Shown: positions 57,640 to 64,000 of the stretch, one piece after another
Position numbering within the stretch: the stretch's first letter is position 1
Layout: each line of letters begins with the position of its first letter
Source: Trichobilharzia regenti
Lineage: Eukaryota; Platyhelminthes; Trematoda; Strigeidida; Schistosomatidae
DNA length: 64,000 nucleotides
Reading direction: 5' to 3'
Assembly: GCA_944472135.2 (NCBI GenBank)
Contig: OX235264.1
Location: 122,913,809-122,977,808, forward strand
Made by a program: the position numbers and the translations under genes
The notes under the pieces: generated by a model
Database searches by the model: none
Told to the model about the DNA's origin: nothing
Seen by the model: only the letters and a program-made list of their open reading frames with translations

Positions 57640-59330
57640 CTCACTTCAAAGGACTCTTGAACCGACCATCACCTGCAACCCGTCCAGAAATACCAACAAC
57701 AGCGCGCACACAACTGCAAGCTGACACCAATCCCCCAATGAGAGCTGAAGTCTTGAATGCGATCAAGCTTCTGAAAGCTGGAAAAGCAGCCGTACCAGAT
57801 GGAATACCCCCTGAAGCACTGAAAGCGGACCCAGAGACTACAGCAGACATTCTGACTCACTCCATTATTGCAAAAGGTCTGGAAGGAGGGAAATGTGCCT
57901 CCTGACTGGAGGAAAGGTTACCTCGTGAAACTACCATAGAAGGGCGACTTAGGACTCTGCAAGAACTGGCGAGGAATCATGCTCCTATCGACGCCAAGTA
58001 AAATCCTGAGTCGCATCATCCTGGAGAGATTAAAGGACGCACTGGAGACAGAACTCCGACCAGAACAAGCAGGATTCACGAAAGGCAAATGATGTACTGA
58101 CCAAATTGCAACTCTACACATCACCATCACAGAACAAAGCATGGAATGGCGATTAAACCTCTACTTCAACTTTATAGACTTTGAGAAGGCCTTCGACAGC
58201 GTTGACCGTGAAGTAATTTGGAAATTACTTGAGTACTATGGCGTACCCCAAACATTCATCAACCTTATTCAACAGCCGTACGACAACGGCACCTGCCAAG
58301 TGATCCACAACGGAAAACTCAGAGAGGCGTTTGGAGTAAACACAGGAGTCAGACAAGGGTGCTCTTATTATCACCAACGATATTCCTAATAGTGGTGGAC
58401 TGGATTATGCGTCAGACAGTGAGTGGGAAACGAGAAGACAGGGATATCCTGGACCGACGTGAAGAACCTAGAAGACTTGGATCTTGCGCGGTGATGATTT
58501 GTGTTTGATGTCACACCAAATCGAAGACTTACAAACGAAAACCGACAAACTGGTCGAAGAAGCAGCAAAGACAGGACTCCACTTGAGCATAGACAAGACG
58601 GAGGTTATGAAAATAAACAACCAACAAAAGCAACATTCAGCGCCAATCACCATCAACGGAAGGGAATTGAAAGAGGTTACTTCATTCACTTTTCTGGGGA
58701 ACATTGTCTCAGCTATAGGCAGTCGGAACGGAAGAGGATATCAAATCGAGCGAGAATCAGAAAGGCGAGAAACGCATTCATCAACCTGAAACCAATCTGG
58801 AAATCTTCCGCTGTCACTCAGCATCAACAACAAAATTCGGTAAGATCTTCAATACGAATGTCAAGGCAGTCAGTTCTTCTATACGGATCAGAAACTTGGC
58901 AGGTGGTTCACAAAGAATATTACCAACAGCCTGTTGCAGACCTTTACCAACAATTGTCTTCTCTGAGTCTATACTGAAGATCAGATGACGGGAAAGATTC
59001 ACCAACTATGGGAACAAACAAAGAAAAGAAGAACCAATCTCAAACCAACAAATATGCAGGAGAAAATGGAGATGGACACTCGCTGAGGAGGCCGCTGGGT
59101 GACATCGCGCGCGTAAGGCCATTGCTCGAGTGGAACCAGACCGAAAGGGATGTGGCGAGTGAGACGTCAGTGCAGGCGTGACATGAAGGAGATCGTGCGA
59201 AGAGGAGTTGGGAGAGTATGGACTAACATGGATGCAGGTGAAAAGTATAGCAAAAGACAGGAGCAAGTGCAGAGGTGCAGCTGAAGCCCTGTGTTCCACT
59301 AGGAACTCAAGGGAACAATAATAATAATAA
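57640..59330 (+). pseudogene. Best preserved RTE-clade LINE (SR2-like), 5'-truncated
   Basis: Plus-strand RT: AIKLLKAGKAAVPDGIPPEA at 57760-57820, EQAGFTKGK then a stop then CTDQIATL (58065-58115), FIDFEKAFDSVDRE (58170-58210), GVRQGC (58345-58365, then frame loss), a damaged catalytic box (RGDDLCL at 58485-58505), LHLSIDKTEVMKIN, FTFLGNIVS, the QICRRKWRW block near 59040 and the end (CAATAA-rich run at 59308-59330). Two stops and at least three frameshifts. The endonuclease is absent. It is the youngest RTE here and lies head-on to the older antisense one. Confidence 0.88.
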
Positions 59331-59339
59331 CTTGCGGGC

Positions 59340-59840
59340 TTCATCACATGTTATGAATCAATTCCGTTATCTTTTGAAAAATAAACATTGATGATTTTAA
59401 ATTACTTTCAGCTATTGCACTACTTTAACTGTGCACATAATTCTTCAAATTAGATTTACTCTTCTAAAAACGTTGATAGTTTGAGGATCTCTGCTAATTC
59501 TTTTGCAGCCATCTGACATGTGAACATCTGCCATAATAGTTGACATGAATAAAATCGTATCTCCATGTTTTCTTATCATCATATGTGGCATCGAGCAGAA
59601 CAACATATTGAGATTTGAATAGCTTTAGAATGGAAACAATTATGAATTATTATTCCTTTCTCAATTATTCGGCCTCACAAATCACCACAAGCTTTCATTC
59701 GCCGCCTTTGTTATTTAAAGCATGCTGCCATGACAGCAAACACTTTATCAATTACTTCCACTTCCGATTGCACTCGACGTTCTCATGCATCACATCACTT
59801 TAAAATCTAACAGTCAGTATGTTTCTTATCCTGCCGAATT
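59340..59840 (+). other. Unassigned; 59625-59800 weakly matches 15480-15720
   Basis: No domain. See the note at 15300-15870. Confidence 0.4.
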
Positions 59841-60410
59841 TTGCTTTTGCACATGTGCTGGGTTAAATTGAGTTTGGTGACTCCTTATAGTGTTGCTTGA
59901 ATATCAAAATATTTGAATGCACATTCATTTGAGAACGTGAAGACAAAAAATGCCGGGAGAAGTTTCAGCAAAACTCAACAATATTCGAAACCTTTCCAAG
60001 TCAGATTTAAAAAAAAAACTGAAAACAACAGCAAATTGTCACGTATACATTGAATTTATCCAAAGTCATCTATTATTGTCAGAAATATTAATATTTTGAG
60101 GCAACAGGCCACCGTATCACAGTAATCTGTAGTTTCACTTAAGTGATGATTCCCCTTCAAAAAATCATGTCCTGATACACACGAATTGTGTTCTCATCAC
60201 TTTCAGGTATTTGCTAGTGAAAGAGAGAGCACTTTGTGTGATATAAAGACAATTTTTTGTAATCTGAACTATCTCCGTTGAACTGCACAGATATTTTAAT
60301 TTGCACTGATATAAAGTCATCATGATTGGCATCTACATATATGTTCTTCATTCTAGGATAAATATCCATGTCTTATTGATACAGTAGCGACACATTGAAA
60401 ATCTTGTGGA
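59840..60410. repeat. Dispersed repeat matching 34580-35130
   Basis: Collinear with the partner over about 550 bp, with several small indels. Confidence 0.7.
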
Positions 60411-60419
60411 ATTTATCCT

Positions 60420-62260
60420 CAGGTATGCAAATAGTCGCTTCACATATGGAATCTACTCGATTTGAAACAGTTAGCAATTTATGCCGAACCTATTTCACTT
60501 CCTTCTGCATAGTGACTGGGCAAAGTCTCTTGACTGATACCTCGGCTGCTTGCATTAACTGTTGCTTGACTCCGCATCCCGATCAGTTCACCTTCCCTTT
60601 CTGAATGGAACGGAAACGAATAAGAAACACTCTGAGCAGACTATAGCATAGCATGGGGCGTCTAGTCGTCTCTCTAGTGTAAACATGATGGGAGAAGCCC
60701 AGTTATAGTTGAGTCGGAGGATCGGCTTGAGGAGATTGTGTAAAGAAGAGATTGCTTTGTTTTCAGTTAGCTGTATGAACTCGGGTGCGTTTTCACTATA
60801 TTGTGAACAAAAAGCAGCGTACTTCTGAAAGTTGATGAGAGAAAACTATTGAAAAATAATGGGCATTGTTTCAAAGAAAAGAATGCAGAATCCCATGTTT
60901 AACAGCCACACACTATTTTAATTGAATGTCGTGAATGAAGTATAGGTATTCTGTGATTTACACTGGCCGAAAACTCTGTGCTATGTCAAAATAGTGACCA
61001 TAATTAGACGATTATTTCTATTACTATTAATAACCTCACCTATGAATGCACTTTTTGAAAATACTCACACTGGCATTGACCAATGTGTAACTTTGTCTAA
61101 ATATGCCATATTTTCACTGTGATTCAGCGTGGAATTATTTATATGAGCACATGCGAAACAACCTTATCGACACAGAAACTTGCAAAACGGAAAAATTTCT
61201 AAAAATCGAAGATATTCTCCTGTGTAATTCAGTGGAACAATTGAAGGTTTACATTTAGGAAATATAGTAGGGCTATATATACTTTCTTTCAATGGCAGCA
61301 ATCGGTTTCAGTCGGTTTCGCTTCATTTTCTGATATGAGATTTCAGAACTAACTACTGATGGAGTCAGCTACACGCTTCCCAATTCATTGACAACTTCTG
61401 AATATTCGAACTCTGGGATAGTCCCTATTCTCCACTTATAGATACTTCACTCATTTGGCAGTTGACGACTTCATTATTCCAAATGTTATCAGGACAAAAA
61501 CACTTCAATATATTCTCTTTGTAACCTATTTAGCTAATCGCCCAATTATCCAGTAATATTGGAATCATCTAACATCCTTCTATCCTAAATTTATTCGTTG
61601 CATATGACTGACTAGCTGGCTGGTCAGTGGTTGAGAGATGAGGAGTAGCTGAGAAAGATACATGTGAAACTATCACTTAGATTCTGTGTCAAGTGGGTGA
61701 TAGTAAAGAATGGGCTTTCATATAATCGTGTGATTAGTTGGTTACTGTGACCATTTCACTCTAAGATGTTCAGTGACTGCGCTTACTTCTGTGATAAACT
61801 GGCAGGCGCTTGTTTCGCTACAACAGATCATTTGTAGCATATTTCATTGAAAAACATTCTTTTTGTGGCATGGTTGGGGAAAACCAGTGTACAAGATTGG
61901 TTGTAGTGCCTAATTATGACACAAACTGACATCATTGTGAAGGTTTGAGTGATAGGGGCGAATTTCAGAGGGCACGCAATATATCTTCGAGATTATCACG
62001 ACAGTGGCTGGTCACCACAGCTATGGTCATCCTGGTTGTTTTATCCATGGTACTGTCAATAGCCATTAGAGGGAAAAGAGGCGAGTGAATATATATATAT
62101 ATATTCGGAAATGATGAGGTCTAACGTACTTTGTTTTCTTTCCCACGTGAAATGTTTAAAATTAAACTTGTAAAATAAAATAATATGCAAATTCCCATTC
62201 ATTATAATATCCCCTTCTCATGCAAGCGTACAAATAAACCATTTTTTTGAATATCGGTCC
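60420..62260. other. No confirmed gene
   Basis: Part at 61150-61250 resembles 41645-41760. A hydrophobic frame at 61969-62088 is discussed under findings. A TA run lies at 62089-62105. Confidence 0.4.
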
Positions 62261-62278
62261 TATTTTCATTGGGTATAA

Positions 62279-62500
62279 ATGTACTTATTGAATCATAGCA
62301 ATCTTAAACCTCAAGCAAGTAAGAACAACTGGTGTAGTGCGATAATATGCGCTTGCGTTTATTATTTCATGAATTGCCTTCGACCGCTTATAATGTATAA
62401 TGCAGTAAAAATTCTGAATGGCAAAGAAGGTTGTGAAAATGAGAACTATCCTTTTGTACAAACCTCGACTGGTCGTAAAATGCAATGTCAGTGTATGTGA
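62279..62500 (+). other. Small open frame with TATA-like and polyadenylation signals, possible terminal exon
   Basis: A 73-codon frame begins 62279 just after GGGTATAAATG and ends at a stop that overlaps AATAAA (62500-62505). The last third (KEGCENENYPFVQTS, then KMQCQC) is Cys-containing and hydrophilic, and a possible acceptor (TATAATGCAG) stands near 62403, so the real exon may be only the last 30 codons. No family recognised. It may equally be chance. Confidence 0.25.
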
Positions 62501-62519
62501 ATAAATAATATTGCAAGTA

Positions 62520-64000
62520 TCTCATATGGGATCAGTGATATAACCAAACAACGTTCCATGTGCAAATCAATAACAGAGAGGACTGAATACACATTCTTGA
62601 ATATAAAGTAGAGTATATAGCGAAATGCAAGCAATTCGCCTACTTAACACTTGTGTTAACAAAGGCCACAAAGACATTATTCACTCTCGCGAGTATTGAC
62701 AGTCCTCACTTAGCGTTTATTCGCAAGTCTCAACTAAACTTGATACAAATCCTTAACGTGAGCATACTGTTCCTGACTGATATTCTTCAGTCACAAAGTT
62801 CGATCAATGGTATCTTCATAATTCACTTTCAACCGAATATTGTGCATTTTTCGAAGAAGGGAAAATCAGATTTAGCACAACGCATTGCAATGTGCCTCAG
62901 GTGAGAAGACAGTGTATTCCACGTGTACATTGCATTTGGACGTCTGCAAACGTTCTCCCATTGTTACAAGTCTCCCCACATGCCTTCATCTCCTCTTCCC
63001 TGACAAATAATAAGTCGTGAGCAAAGGAGATATATCGTTTATTAAAAAACACATGTGATACAGAAGAAGATCATTTCACTGGAATTCACTGGAATCAAAT
63101 GTTCATATAATAAGTGGGTTGAATTCCGATGGTAATCAGCGAAAATGGCCATGGAGTAACAAAATGAGAATCTGCTAAAAGTTGTTGAACCATTTAAATT
63201 CCTATGCAGAATGATGCCTTAGTTCTTCTTCAATTCTTGCTATCCAGTTATCGGTTGACATTTGCGGACCACTTTCAAATGTTTTTTGGCATTATTCATA
63301 CTACTCAACGTTTACAAGTAGTACAAACATCTATAACGAAATACAATTTCGACAAGCTACTACAGTCTCTTTGCAAAGGCTGTCTATACCGACACCATAC
63401 TTAAGACTAAGTACCTAGCAAGAAAGAATATGCAGCAGGAAACTTCACAATGCAACGAATGAATAAAAAAAATTGCAGTTTGAAAAATATTTTGGAGGAA
63501 ATGAATGGAAACATCCCGTTACATTCACCAGCCCGCCAAGCCGTCTTTCTTGTGGTAACTGAATGACAAATAATGAGTAGTGCATGGGTAGGATGATGGG
63601 CTGCAGCCGACTGCGTAAAGGGGAGATTATTATCTTTCCGAAATGTTTGATGAACTGGCATGTTTTTTTAGCTTAGCTGGTAACGCAATACAATGTACTC
63701 CTTAAAATTTATTTCAGAGATATAATGGATTATAATGGAGATGGAACGATACAGAGTAATGCGGTGTACAGTGTGTACGTATTTTCGATATTTTACGGTT
63801 GAAATATACTGAATGTCTTAGGCTATGTCTACATATTGTCCATTAAACGATAATAATTATTATTGAGTCAAACAAAATACAATAGGACACTACTTACTTA
63901 TGATAAGTAGTACAAATTCAACAGCAATGAAACACCAATGCATTTTTCAAGTAGCTGGCCGTTTATCAGAGTTTTTTCATAAGCTATGTACACCTACATC
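62520..64000. other. No gene seen
   Basis: Short frames (62653-62904, 63204-63404, 63407-63661) have no domains. Confidence 0.4.

Overview
The window reads as animal nuclear DNA from a parasitic flatworm, most likely a schistosomatid blood fluke. It is AT-rich and packed with the kinds of retroelement known from schistosome genomes: RTE/SR2-like and CR1/SR1-like LINEs, Penelope-like elements with GIY-YIG ends, a Ty3/gypsy element, and tRNA-derived SINEs whose tail begins TGCTGAAAATTCCA. Genus and species cannot be fixed from the sequence alone. There are no bacterial operons, rRNA genes or CRISPR arrays, and almost every long open frame belongs to a mobile element.

The important content is a tiny two-exon gene present three times, intact each time: copy A at 11355-11616 (minus), copy B at 25659-25930 (plus) and copy C at 55030-55309 (plus). 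Each has a 112-nt first exon encoding a signal peptide, a GTGAGT donor, an intron of 118-136 bp and a 32-nt second exon. Once spliced, each encodes a 47-residue secreted precursor ending Lys-Arg / PMSMLRL / Gly-Lys / stop. Cleavage at the dibasic site, trimming of Lys and amidation through Gly would release PMSMLRL-amide, which is myomodulin A of gastropod molluscs such as Aplysia. Schistosomes develop inside snails, so identity to a snail neuropeptide suggests either a conserved lophotrochozoan peptide or molecular mimicry of the host. All three copies keep a TATAAATA box 60 bp before the ATG line and a TGACACGTCA palindrome exactly 34 bp before that box.

Layout: 1-4150 degraded gypsy element (minus) with another LTR nested in gag; 4180-10480 Penelope, CR1, foldback and RTE remnants; 10480-12590 unit A; 13228-15290 a nearly intact Penelope-like element; 15300-21800 CR1 and foldback elements; 21799-24640 a segmental duplication and foldback element; 24705-26640 unit B, then an antisense RTE to 28060; 28566-44850 SINEs, Penelope and CR1 remnants separated by long stretches with nothing recognisable; 45050-49665 an LTR, SINEs, an orphan piece of the myomodulin upstream flank and the second copy of the segmental duplication; 49670-54430 a block matching 8160-11000, which looks like the downstream half of a fourth unit that lost its gene; 54480-56640 unit C; 56640-59330 two RTE copies in opposite directions; 59600-64000 mostly unassigned.

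The myomodulin units therefore appear to have multiplied by duplication and inversion in a repeat-rich region. Their short coding exons stayed almost unchanged while introns and flanks diverged, which is what selection on the secreted peptide would produce.
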